From Lutibacter sp. B1 (lineage in GTDB: Bacteria > Bacteroidota > Bacteroidia > Flavobacteriales > Flavobacteriaceae), in the NCBI RefSeq assembly GCF_012524075.1, contig NZ_JAAZUI010000018.1, positions 16,165-80,164 of the forward strand: a stretch of 64,000 bases of DNA, written 5' to 3'. Below are positions 48,496 through 56,496 of this stretch, in pieces. A program made the position numbers and the translations under genes. Below the pieces are notes generated by a model. The model searched no databases. It had not been told where the DNA came from and saw only the letters and a list, made by a program, of their open reading frames with translations. Every line of letters starts with the position of its first letter. Position 1 is the first letter of the stretch.

Positions 48496-48822
48496 TACTT
48501 AATAAATTTTAAATTAATAAAAACCTATCATAGAAGTGTAGCGTTTTAAATTATTTTGACGTATTGATATTAACTGTAAGGATAATTGTGATTATAAGTT
48601 TATAAAAGAGAAGCAATCGACTCATATGAAAAAGGGAAATGTTTGTTTATAAAAATAATTTTATGCAAACATTTAATGTAAAATGGAGTAGACTAATTGC
48701 TATTTATGGTGATAAAATATAACCGTTTTTTATACAATGTAAACATAGTCTAAATTGTTATTATTGTTAGTGTTGAATATTAAATATACCTATAGTATTG
48801 CATAAGATTAACTTAGTTTAAG
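48496..48822 (+). other. Leader region upstream of the ECF sigma gene
   Basis: A 327-base stretch with no large gene. It holds the ECF-type promoter (48538-48565), then about 250 bases of leader with a stem-loop whose outer arms AAATGTTTG (48637-48645) and CAAACATTT (48666-48674) are perfect, with inner arms ATAAAA/TTTTAT. Two tiny ORFs, MKKGNVCL (48626-48652) and a 19-codon one at 48663-48722, are possible but unsupported. A weak housekeeping-type promoter (TTG 48773-48775, 17 bases, TAGTATTG 48793-48800) lies just before the sigma start. Confidence 0.5.
48538..48565 (+). promoter_or_regulatory. ECF-sigma promoter P1 (upstream of sigma gene)
   Basis: GTAGCGTT (48538-48545), 14 bases, CGTATT (48560-48565). 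The same two boxes with the same spacing recur at 50789-50816, which is the main support. The -35-like GTAGC/GTAAC and -10-like CGT boxes are typical of ECF promoters. Confidence 0.65.
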
Positions 48823-49377
48823 TTGGAACAAAAAAAAAGTAAACACACACATATAGAAAATATTTTAGTAGGGTGTGAGAAAGGTAATATATTTTATCAA
48901 GAATTATTATACAAGCATTTTTATGGGTATGCATTAAGTATATGTAGGTTGTATACCTATTCAAATGATGAAGCTGTTTCAATATTAAACGATAGTTTTT
49001 TAAAGGTTTTTTCTTCGATAAAAAAAAAAGGGTTTGATAATTCAATTCCATTTAAAAATTGGTTGAGAAGAATACTTATAAATACTGCAATTGATAATTA
49101 TCGTAAAAATTCAAAACATCTTTATCATTTAGAAATTGAAGAAGCTGAGCAAATACAAACTAACACAAGTATTATAGATGATTTAACCGCAGAAGATATT
49201 TTAAACTTGTTAGATCAATTACCTGAAACGCATCGACTTGTATTTAATTTATACGAAATTCAAGGTTTTAATCATGAAGAAATATCTTTAAAACTTAATA
49301 TTAGTAAAAGTACATCGAGGGTATTTTTAGCAAGAGCTAAAAAGAAATTAAGAGTTTTAATTCACAAAAACTTTTGA
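48823..49377 (+). CDS. ECF-type RNA polymerase sigma factor
   Basis: 184 residues. Region 2 is KHFYGYALSICRLYTYSNDEAVSILNDSFLKVF (about 26-60) with the core-binding pattern; FKNWLRRILINTAIDNYRK follows. Region 4 is LLDQLPETHRLVFNLYEIQGFNHEEISLKLNISKSTSRVFLARAKKKLR (about 125-175), with a helix-turn-helix. The start is TTG 48823-48825 (no ATG in the N-terminal part). The anti-sigma gene begins 7 bases after the stop, so the two are co-expressed. Confidence 0.93.
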   Translation: MEQKKSKHTHIENILVGCEKGNIFYQELLYKHFYGYALSICRLYTYSNDEAVSILNDSFLKVFSSIKKKGFDNSIPFKNWLRRILINTAIDNYRKNSKHLYHLEIEEAEQIQTNTSIIDDLTAEDILNLLDQLPETHRLVFNLYEIQGFNHEEISLKLNISKSTSRVFLARAKKKLRVLIHKNF

Positions 49378-49384
49378 ATGTTAT

Positions 49385-50767
49385 ATGGAAGATAATTTTG
49401 ATAAAATATTAGGCAATAAAATCAAGGAAGTTTTTGAAAACAGAGATGTACCTTATAACCCTGAACATTGGGAAATGTTGATTGCCAAAAAGAAAAAAGA
49501 CAAGAAAAGAGCTTTTTTATATTGGCGTGTTGCAGGTTTTCTTTTACTGGCTTTATTAGCGGGAGGTATAGGTACTTTTTTGTTTGATAATTCTGATTTA
49601 AAAGAAAAAGTTAAACCGGAAATAATTGATAATAAAAATGATTCATTAAAGAAAGATACTTTAAAAAATAATAAGAATATTTTTATAACTTCAGAAAGTA
49701 AAAAGGATAGTATTGGCAGTTTTGAGTCAAGAATTAGCCAAATTGATTCAATAACTAGTAAAATTGAGGTTAAAACAAAATCAAAAAAATATTACAAAAC
49801 CGATGCTGTTTCAAAAACCGTTATTACATATAATAACAACCAAAATATTTATAATAAAGATTCTATATTTGAAATAAATGATTTAGTTGATTCTTTAAAA
49901 ATAAACAAATTAACTACCTTGAATGATTTATTGAAAAAAAATGACAGGTTAACCAATAATGATGAAACAAAAAAAGATACGGTAACTGAAAATAAAGTAA
50001 TAGCAGCTAACGAAAAAAATCTAAACAAAGATTCGCTAAATGTTAAAAAAGATTTAATTGCAGTACTTGAAGAACAGAAAGAAAAAGATAATGAAAATGA
50101 TGCGGTGTCTAATTCTATAAAAATTGGGATTGGTTTAGCGCCTATATTAAATTATAATAATGTAAATAATAATTCAAATATTGGGTTTTCAGGTGGTGTT
50201 TCAGTTGAAATACCAATTTCAAAAAAGTTTGATATTTATACAGGCGTTTTATACACTAATCAAAAACTTAATTTAAACAAATCCGATACCTACTTATCGG
50301 CAGCAGATGTTGTAAATTCTGATAATTACAGCGAATTAAAATCTGAAGATGCTATAGTAAAAGGAATAGAAATTCCTGTTAATTTAAAATATAACTTTTC
50401 AATAGATAAAAAAAAGGTATTTGTGTCAACCGGTTTTTCTTCAACATCGTATTTTAAAGAAAATATCGAGTCAAATTATATTGTAAGTTCTAGAGTAGAA
50501 GTAACTACTCAAAATCAAGTAGGTAATAATATAGTTACATATAAAACAGAACAAACAAATGATAAAATTGTAAGTGAAAACAATTCAAATAAATTTAATT
50601 TTGCCAATATTCTTAATGTTTCAATAGGAGTTGAGTTACCTGTGAGTAAACAAAATCAATCAATTATTATTGAACCCTATTTTAAATATTCATTAAAACC
50701 GGTTACAGAACAAAAAGTAGATTTTTCAAGCGTAGGAGTTCATTTACGCTATAATTTTAGTTTTTAG
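49385..50767 (+). CDS. Putative dual-membrane-spanning anti-sigma factor with C-terminal beta-barrel
   Basis: 460 residues. Residues 1-44 form a short cytoplasmic head (ILGNKIKEVFENRDVPYNPEHWEMLIA). Residues 45-67 (LYWRVAGFLLLALLAGGIGTFLF) are one membrane helix. Residues 70-240 are a Lys/Asp/Asn-rich linker. Residues about 240-460 read like an outer-membrane beta-barrel (IGIGLAPILNYN, YTGVLYTNQKLNL, VSTGFSSTSYF) ending in Phe (LRYNFSF), the usual outer-membrane insertion signal. This matches the architecture described for Dma anti-sigma factors in Bacteroides. Anti-sigma action is inferred from gene order and layout. Confidence 0.75.
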   Translation: MEDNFDKILGNKIKEVFENRDVPYNPEHWEMLIAKKKKDKKRAFLYWRVAGFLLLALLAGGIGTFLFDNSDLKEKVKPEIIDNKNDSLKKDTLKNNKNIFITSESKKDSIGSFESRISQIDSITSKIEVKTKSKKYYKTDAVSKTVITYNNNQNIYNKDSIFEINDLVDSLKINKLTTLNDLLKKNDRLTNNDETKKDTVTENKVIAANEKNLNKDSLNVKKDLIAVLEEQKEKDNENDAVSNSIKIGIGLAPILNYNNVNNNSNIGFSGGVSVEIPISKKFDIYTGVLYTNQKLNLNKSDTYLSAADVVNSDNYSELKSEDAIVKGIEIPVNLKYNFSIDKKKVFVSTGFSSTSYFKENIESNYIVSSRVEVTTQNQVGNNIVTYKTEQTNDKIVSENNSNKFNFANILNVSIGVELPVSKQNQSIIIEPYFKYSLKPVTEQKVDFSSVGVHLRYNFSF

Positions 50768-50788
50768 TGTAATTAATTTAATGCTTTT

Positions 50789-50816
50789 GTAGCGTTAAAC
50801 ATTATTTTAACGTATT
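50789..50816 (+). promoter_or_regulatory. ECF-sigma promoter P2 (upstream of lipoprotein gene)
   Basis: GTAGCGTT (50789-50796), 14 bases, CGTATT (50811-50816); identical boxes and spacing to P1, and 8 of 14 spacer bases also agree around ATTATTTT. The lipoprotein ATG is 41 bases downstream. Confidence 0.65.
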
Positions 50817-50856
50817 GTAAATATAGAGTTGATATTTTTAATAAAAATTGTTTTAT

Positions 50857-51438
50857 ATGAGTTTTAAATTAGTAATACTTATAAAATACACATCTATTAT
50901 TATATTATTTTTTTTAATAGGGTGTAAAAAAAATGATAATGTTAAATATTTTGATGAAGCTGCTCAATATATTTTTCATAAAAATTCAGAAATTAATATA
51001 TCCGAAAGTAATGGAGTAAACTATACGGATATTAAATCTGGAAATAAAATTGTTTTCAAATATAAATATGAAGAAGAGGATAACCCTATGATTGAAGATG
51101 ACGAATTTTCAGAAGAGATTATATTTGAAATAGATCCCACAATAAATAGCTTTGTTATTAATAATAATGATTTTAAAAAAAGTAATGCATTATACAGTTT
51201 ACAATGCAATTGTGATTCTTCCGGTAATTTTTCGGTAACAAAAGGAGAAATTAAAGGAGAAAAATTAAATGAAGATAAATGGAAGATTGATATAAATATT
51301 GTTATTCAAACAAAACAAAATGAAATTTCAAAAAATGTATCAGCTATTTTTATCTCAAAAAATGAGAGCAATATTATTGCATTTATAAAAAATATCTTGC
51401 AAAAAGATGATAAGACAGCAATAGTGCAAAAATATTAG
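50857..51438 (+). CDS. Small lipoprotein, probable sigma-factor target
   Basis: 193 residues from ATG 50857 (a TTG at 50848 would add three). Lipoprotein signal IIILFFLIGCKKNDN (Cys at about 23). The mature part is acidic with no family that I recognise (DIKSGNKIVFKYKYEEEDNP; FEIDPTINSFVINNNDFKKS; YSLQCNCDSSG; KWKIDINIVIQTKQNEIS). It is monocistronic after the anti-sigma gene and has promoter P2 immediately upstream, so it is likely a regulon member. It could be an extracytoplasmic signal or an envelope protein. Confidence 0.75.
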   Translation: MSFKLVILIKYTSIIILFFLIGCKKNDNVKYFDEAAQYIFHKNSEINISESNGVNYTDIKSGNKIVFKYKYEEEDNPMIEDDEFSEEIIFEIDPTINSFVINNNDFKKSNALYSLQCNCDSSGNFSVTKGEIKGEKLNEDKWKIDINIVIQTKQNEISKNVSAIFISKNESNIIAFIKNILQKDDKTAIVQKY

Positions 51439-51494
51439 AATATTAAACTTCAAAATAATTTAATATAAAATAGCTTTAAAAATACAATTGAATA

Positions 51495-51529
51495 AAAAAA
51501 CCTGTAGAATTATATTTTAGCTACAGGTT
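51495..51529 (-). terminator. Terminator of the small minus-strand ORF
   Basis: On the minus strand, AACCTGTAG (51529-51521) and CTACAGGTT (51507-51499) enclose a 13-base loop and are followed by TTTTTATTC. It may also work weakly for the lipoprotein gene on the plus strand. Confidence 0.7.
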
Positions 51530-51561
51530 AAAATTTTTTTTCATTTTGTTTAATAGAATTT

Positions 51562-51675
51562 TTACAGACAATATCTTCTGTAATTATCCCATTGTAATCT
51601 TTTGGTGTTTGTAAAGTTTCCAATTAAGATTTTTTTCTTGTTTTCTTGTGGTAATGTTGAATTTAAAGTTTTCAT
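51562..51675 (-). CDS. Small ORF (37 aa) between an ECF-type promoter and a terminator
   Basis: The ORF starts at ATG 51675-51673 and reads MKTLNSTLPQENKKKILIGN then FTNTKRLQWDNYRRYCL, stopping at TAA 51564-51562. It is a basic, soluble peptide with no signal sequence. A promoter-like GTAAC-N16-CGTCATT (51735-51708) lies 33 bases before the ATG, and a strong hairpin with T-run follows the stop by about 35 bases. The promoter-ORF-terminator layout argues for a real gene. No family is recognised. The surrounding gap (51439-51829) has no other gene. Confidence 0.55.
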   Translation of the reverse strand: MKTLNSTLPQENKKKILIGNFTNTKRLQWDNYRRYCL

Positions 51676-51707
51676 TTTTATTTAGTTTTGAGTTTGTTTT
51701 GTACCTA

Positions 51708-51735
51708 AATGACGTTTAACAATACTTTTTGTTAC
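51708..51735 (-). promoter_or_regulatory. ECF-like promoter P3 on the minus strand
   Basis: On the minus strand GTAAC (51735-51731), 16 bases, CGTCATT (51714-51708). Similar to P1/P2 (GTAGC...CGT, spacer 17) but not identical; perhaps recognised by another ECF sigma factor. Confidence 0.5.
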
Positions 51736-51829
51736 GCTAATATGTATAACATAGTACTGTATTAACAAATTTTTAACTAAATATTTGTGAATTAACTTAT
51801 TAGTGTTAATGTGGAGTTAAGAAATAAAG

Positions 51830-53017
51830 TTATTGTTCATCTAAAACTTCATTAAAAGCTTCAATAATTATAGTGCATCCTTTTATAATTTCTTTATTAG
51901 AAATTGTAAGTGGTGGAGTGATTCTAATGGCTTTTCCTTCAAATAAAAGCCAGTATACTAACAAACCTTTATCAAGACATTTCAAAATAATTTTAGACGC
52001 TAATTCACTTGTTTTTGTAATAATAGCAAGCATTAAGCCTTTACCTCTAATTTCAGTTATTAAAGGGTGAATTAATAATTCTCTAAATAATTTTTCTTTT
52101 GAATGAATTTCCAACATTAAATTAGAATCAATTAATTCTTTAAGAGTTGCATGAGCGGCTGCAGCAATTACAGGATGTCCGCCAAACGTTGTAATATGAC
52201 CTAATTTTGGGTTTTGAATCAAGCATTGCATCATTTTATAAGAGGCAATAAAAGCACCAATTGGCATACCTCCACCTAAACCTTTGCCGGTAACAATTAT
52301 ATCCGGTACCACATCATAATTTTGAAAGCCAAATAGTTTTCCGGTCCTTCCAATACCTGATTGTATTTCATCTAAAATAAGTAAAGCGCCAACTTCATCG
52401 CATTTGGTTTTTATTTTTTTAAGATATTGGTTTTTGGGCTCAATAAATCCGGCACCACCTTGTATGGTCTCTAAAATTACTCCGGCAGTTTTTGTGGTAA
52501 TTTTAGAAATATCCATTTCATTATTGAATTCAATAAATTTTATGCCTGGAATTAATGGTCTAAAAGCGCTATTTTGTTGCTCAGCTCCACAAACACTCAT
52601 AGCACCTTGCGTATTGCCGTGATAAGCATTTTTAGCGGCAATAATTTCACTTCTTCCAGTAAATCGTTTAGCTAATTTTAAAGCACCTTCAGTAGCTTCT
52701 GTACCTGAATTTGTTATATAAACAGTTTCTAAAGATTTTGGTAAATTATGGGCAAGTATTTTAGCTAATTTAATTTGTGATTGTTGTATAAATTCACCGT
52801 AAACCATTACGTGTGTATAAGTGTCAACTTGTTTTTTGATAGCTTCTGAAATTTTAGGATGATTATGTCCTAAAGTATTGGCTGAAACCCCGGCAATAAA
52901 ATCCAAATATTCTTTTTGATTTTTATCATAAATATAACATCCATTGGCATATGAAATTTCAATAGCCAGTGGAGTAGGAGATGTTTGAGCCTGGTGTTTT
53001 AAAAAATCTTCTTTCAA
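51830..53017 (-). CDS. Class III PLP aminotransferase (acetylornithine-type)
   Basis: 395 residues of the class III fold. YDKNQKEYLDFIAGVSANTLGHNHPKI at the N-terminus, GTEATEGALKLAKRFTGRSEIIAAKNAYHGNTQGAM, DEIQSGIGRTGKLF and the PLP lysine in VTGKGLGGGMPIGAFI are all present. It resembles acetylornithine or succinylornithine aminotransferases, but no arginine genes are nearby. The ATG at 53015-53017 overlaps the OstA-like gene by 4 bases. Confidence 0.88.
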   Translation of the reverse strand: MKEDFLKHQAQTSPTPLAIEISYANGCYIYDKNQKEYLDFIAGVSANTLGHNHPKISEAIKKQVDTYTHVMVYGEFIQQSQIKLAKILAHNLPKSLETVYITNSGTEATEGALKLAKRFTGRSEIIAAKNAYHGNTQGAMSVCGAEQQNSAFRPLIPGIKFIEFNNEMDISKITTKTAGVILETIQGGAGFIEPKNQYLKKIKTKCDEVGALLILDEIQSGIGRTGKLFGFQNYDVVPDIIVTGKGLGGGMPIGAFIASYKMMQCLIQNPKLGHITTFGGHPVIAAAAHATLKELIDSNLMLEIHSKEKLFRELLIHPLITEIRGKGLMLAIITKTSELASKIILKCLDKGLLVYWLLFEGKAIRITPPLTISNKEIIKGCTIIIEAFNEVLDEQ

Positions 53018-54570
53018 TTGTCTTTGATTTCTGTTTTTTTAATTTCTACTTCATCATGTATAAAAATAGCTTCTTTTGTTAAAGGTTGCTCTTCTTCTCG
53101 CCAAATGAAACCTCTTAAAATCTTATCATTTTCTAGTAAAAGAGATAAAGGATATGTTTTTCCATCGGCACTTTTAACAAAATCAATCGATTCAATTTCA
53201 TTATTGTCCATTGTAATAAAGATATTACTGCTACATTTCATTCTTGTGATACCTATCAATTTTTTATCTTCATCTCTTCCGTAATATATAACTTCACTGT
53301 TACCCACAACATTTAAAGATTTTAGTTTGTTTTTCTCAAACTTGCCGTACATATTTTTCCCTTTCATTTGACTAAATCCACTCGAATCTATTTTAAATTG
53401 AATGGTGTCTTTTTGAACCATAAATGCATTGCTTAATATTTTTAGAGAATCTAACTGTTCCGTTTTAGGATTTGATATTAAATGAATGGTATCTCCTGTA
53501 ATTTGGTTTCCTTGAGCCCACATAACCGGGTTAATAAGTAATTGAGTTAAACCTGTTTTTTCATTAGATACCAGTGAATCACACTTGCCTTGTAAATCTG
53601 ATTTAAAGAATTTTACATGATTGAAAGCTCTAACTAAGCGTTCTTCAACTTTTCCTGTAACCAATAATATATCTCCATGAATATAAATTGAATCTGTATC
53701 AACTTCTGAAATGGCTACGGCTTTTTGGGTTATAAAAACAGAATCCTTCAATTTAAAATATTCAGCATAGCCTCCTTTAATTAAAGATTTATTTATGGTA
53801 TCTGTAACTTTAATATTTCCTGTTGCAGAAGCAAAATCTATATTTTTATTGTAATATAAACTGTCTCCTTCAATAATTCTATCTCCATAAAATATTTTAG
53901 AATTTTTTATAAAATGAGAAATATTTGTTTTAGAATTATAATGTCCTTTTTCAGTATAAATGGAATTACTTTCACTTGTTATAGTAGAAGGACCATATAA
54001 TTCGGCAATACCTGTATCAGTAAAGTAATCGAGATGATCAGAAACCAATTTACTGTCCTTATTTGTAACTTCTACGTTTGTAAATGCTTGAAATTTATTA
54101 TTTTGTAAATAATAATTTCCAATTTTACTTTTTAAAATATTGGTGGTGTCTTTTATAGTGCCTCCACTTTTGTAGTATAAATGTTGATTGGCTCTATCGA
54201 ATCTAAGAGTGTCGGTTCTTAGTTCCATCAACTCATCTTTTAATAAAACATCTCCCCATGATGTTGCAATTTTTTTATCGCTGTCGTAATCTGTATACTT
54301 ACTGTATTGAAAAATTGTATCACCTTGATTAACCACAACGTTACCCATTGCTTTAATTAAGTTTTGCTCTTGGTATATATATGCTTTATCACAGCGCAAA
54401 GTTGCACCTGCATGTTCAACAAAAACATTACCTAATGAAATGGTTGCTCCGGGATATTTTGGATCAACCATAGTATTATCAGCTTGTAATATTTTTATTC
54501 TTTTTGATTGAGATTGAGAATAACCATAAAAGCTCAATAGTATAAATGTAATAAAAAGTAATTTTTTCAA
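53014..54570 (-). CDS. OstA-like (LptA/LptD-N type) protein
   Basis: 518 residues, signal peptide (MKKLLFITFILLSFYGYSQ), then OstA-like domains with repeats of short beta-strands (GATISLGNVFVEHAGATLRCDKAYIYQEQN, AMGNVVVNQGDTI, ATGNIKVTDT), as in periplasmic lipopolysaccharide transport proteins LptA and the LptD N-terminal domain. Length exceeds LptA (about 185) and suggests several OstA modules. The start is TTG 54568-54570. Periplasmic LPS bridge or related role is inferred. Confidence 0.85.
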   Translation of the reverse strand: MKKLLFITFILLSFYGYSQSQSKRIKILQADNTMVDPKYPGATISLGNVFVEHAGATLRCDKAYIYQEQNLIKAMGNVVVNQGDTIFQYSKYTDYDSDKKIATSWGDVLLKDELMELRTDTLRFDRANQHLYYKSGGTIKDTTNILKSKIGNYYLQNNKFQAFTNVEVTNKDSKLVSDHLDYFTDTGIAELYGPSTITSESNSIYTEKGHYNSKTNISHFIKNSKIFYGDRIIEGDSLYYNKNIDFASATGNIKVTDTINKSLIKGGYAEYFKLKDSVFITQKAVAISEVDTDSIYIHGDILLVTGKVEERLVRAFNHVKFFKSDLQGKCDSLVSNEKTGLTQLLINPVMWAQGNQITGDTIHLISNPKTEQLDSLKILSNAFMVQKDTIQFKIDSSGFSQMKGKNMYGKFEKNKLKSLNVVGNSEVIYYGRDEDKKLIGITRMKCSSNIFITMDNNEIESIDFVKSADGKTYPLSLLLENDKILRGFIWREEEQPLTKEAIFIHDEVEIKKTEIKDN

Positions 54571-54634
54571 ACCTATTTTATTTTTTACAAATTAACGAAA
54601 AAGTGAGTTGTAAATTATAAAAATGAAGTTAAAA

Positions 54635-54665
54635 TAAAAAAGCCTCAAAATTCTGAGGCTTTTAT
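54635..54665 (-). terminator. Terminator after purA
   Basis: On the minus strand AGCCTCA-GAATTT-TGAGGCT followed by TTTTTTATTTT. Confidence 0.85.
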
Positions 54666-54670
54666 AATTT

Positions 54671-55942
54671 TTATCTCATTATTGTTTGTTTTCGATCAGG
54701 GCCAACAGAAACAATTTTTACCGGAACTTCAACAAAATCTTCAATAAATTTAATGTATTCGTTAAGTTCTTTAGGTAGAGTTTTAATGTTTGTCATAGAA
54801 GTTAAATCTTCTTTCCATCCTTTAAATTCAGTATAGATTGGAGTTACGTTATGTTCTTCAATATTATATGGTAAATGACTAATTTCAGTACCTTTATAAT
54901 TATAAGATGTACATACTTTTATAGTATCAAAACCAGAAAGCACATCGCCTTTCATCATCATTAATTGTGTTACACCATTAACTTGTACAGCGTATTTTAA
55001 AGCAACCAAATCTAACCAACCACAACGGCGTGGTCTTCCGGTTGTTGCTCCAAATTCGTGGCCAACTTTAGACATTGTTGCTCCATTTTCATCAAAAAGT
55101 TCAGTAGGAAATGGGCCGGAACCTACACGTGTTGTATACGCTTTAAATATTCCAAATACTTCTCCAATTTTATTAGGAGCAATACCTAAACCTGTACATG
55201 CACCTGCTGCAGTTGTGTTTGATGACGTAACAAATGGATATGTACCAAAATCAATATCTAGCATAGAACCTTGTGCACCTTCTGCTAAAATTGATTTATT
55301 TTCTTTAATTGCATTGTTTAAAAACTCTTCACTATCAATAAAAGGAAGTTGTTTTAAAATGTCAATAGCATTAAAAAATTCGGCTTCTAATTCGGCTAAA
55401 TTGTATTCAATATCAACATCATAAAAATCAATCATTTTTATGTGTTTTTCGGTTAAAGCACTGTATTTTTCTTTCCAGTCGTCTAATTCCAAATCTCCAA
55501 TACGCATTCCGTTTCTACCTGTTTTATCCATATAAGTTGGTCCAATTCCTTTTAAAGTTGAACCAATTTTAGCTTTACCTTTAGAAGCTTCACTAGCTGC
55601 GTCGAGTAAACGGTGTGTAGGTAAAATTAAATGCGCTTTTCTTGAAATAAAAAGTTTAGATGATATATTGATATTGAATTTTGATAAGTTTTCTAATTCT
55701 TTTTGAAAAATAACAGGATCAATAACAACACCATTACCTACAACGTTCATTGCATTTTTATGAAATATACCTGAAGGAATTGTGTGTAATACATGTTTTT
55801 GACCATCAAAAATTAATGTATGCCCTGCGTTAGGACCGCCTTGAAAACGAGCGATAATATCATAGTTTGAAGTAAGGACATCTACAATTTTACCTTTACC
55901 TTCGTCTCCCCATTGTAGTCCTAATAATAAATTTACAGCCAT
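54671..55942 (-). CDS. purA: Adenylosuccinate synthase
   Basis: First committed step of AMP synthesis from IMP, using GTP and aspartate. 423 residues. The N-terminal LLGLQWGDEGKGKIVDVL is the P-loop and catalytic Asp/His region; QGGPNAGHTL, GIGPTYMDKTGRNGMRIGDL, EGAQGSMLDIDFGTYPFVTSSNT and GRPRRCGWLDLVALKYA are all typical. The gene lies 11 bases after fur. Confidence 0.97.
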   Translation of the reverse strand: MAVNLLLGLQWGDEGKGKIVDVLTSNYDIIARFQGGPNAGHTLIFDGQKHVLHTIPSGIFHKNAMNVVGNGVVIDPVIFQKELENLSKFNINISSKLFISRKAHLILPTHRLLDAASEASKGKAKIGSTLKGIGPTYMDKTGRNGMRIGDLELDDWKEKYSALTEKHIKMIDFYDVDIEYNLAELEAEFFNAIDILKQLPFIDSEEFLNNAIKENKSILAEGAQGSMLDIDFGTYPFVTSSNTTAAGACTGLGIAPNKIGEVFGIFKAYTTRVGSGPFPTELFDENGATMSKVGHEFGATTGRPRRCGWLDLVALKYAVQVNGVTQLMMMKGDVLSGFDTIKVCTSYNYKGTEISHLPYNIEEHNVTPIYTEFKGWKEDLTSMTNIKTLPKELNEYIKFIEDFVEVPVKIVSVGPDRKQTIMR

Positions 55943-55953
55943 TTGCTTAATAA

Positions 55954-56400
55954 TTATTGTTTATGTTGTTTTTTTGTTCCGTAGAAATAGAGTGAATGAT
56001 TGTGAATATCAATATCAAAAGTTTCTTCAATTGTTTTTTTGATAATTTGAATTCGTGGATCACAAAATTCGACAACTTCCCCCGTGTCAGTTAAAATAAC
56101 ATGGTCGTGTTGTTTATCAAAATAAGATTTTTCGTAGTGAGCCTGATTTTGTCCAAACTGATGTTTTCTAACTAAGCCACATTCTAATAACAACTCAATT
56201 GTGTTATACAAAGTTGCTCTACTAACTCTGTAGTTTTTATTTTTCATTTGTATATAGAGTGATTCTATATCAAAATGTTCATTTAAATCATAAATTTCTT
56301 GTAAAATAGCAAAACGTTCAGGAGTTTTTCTATGGTTATTGGCTTCAAGGAAATTTACAAAAACATTTTTTACAATTTTTTGGTTTTCGTTACTACTCAT
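55954..56400 (-). CDS. fur: Fur family transcriptional regulator
   Basis: 148 residues: N-terminal winged helix ([49 protein letters not shown]) and C-terminal metal-binding dimerisation domain with [22 protein letters not shown]. The CxxC pairs of some Fur proteins are lacking; only C at about 74 and 113 are seen. It is probably an iron-responsive repressor but could sense Zn or peroxide. -7 box TAACTTTG (minus strand, 56439-56432) lies 32 bases before the ATG. Confidence 0.92.
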   Translation of the reverse strand: MSSNENQKIVKNVFVNFLEANNHRKTPERFAILQEIYDLNEHFDIESLYIQMKNKNYRVSRATLYNTIELLLECGLVRKHQFGQNQAHYEKSYFDKQHDHVILTDTGEVVEFCDPRIQIIKKTIEETFDIDIHNHSLYFYGTKKQHKQ

Positions 56401-56431
56401 AAACGTTAAATTTGAGTTAAGTACTATTATA

Positions 56432-56439
56432 CAAAGTTA
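56432..56439 (-). promoter_or_regulatory. -7 promoter box of fur-purA
   Basis: TAACTTTG on the minus strand matches TAnnTTTG; no clear -33 element. Confidence 0.45.
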
Positions 56440-56496
56440 ATTCTTAATTTTTAATTTATACGTTGTATTAATCATATTTATTAACTTTATTGTGTA

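Noticed and set aside
48626..48722. Tiny ORFs of 8 and 19 codons in the sigma leader.
   Set aside because: No independent support such as promoter spacing or a terminator; expected by chance in AT-rich sequence.
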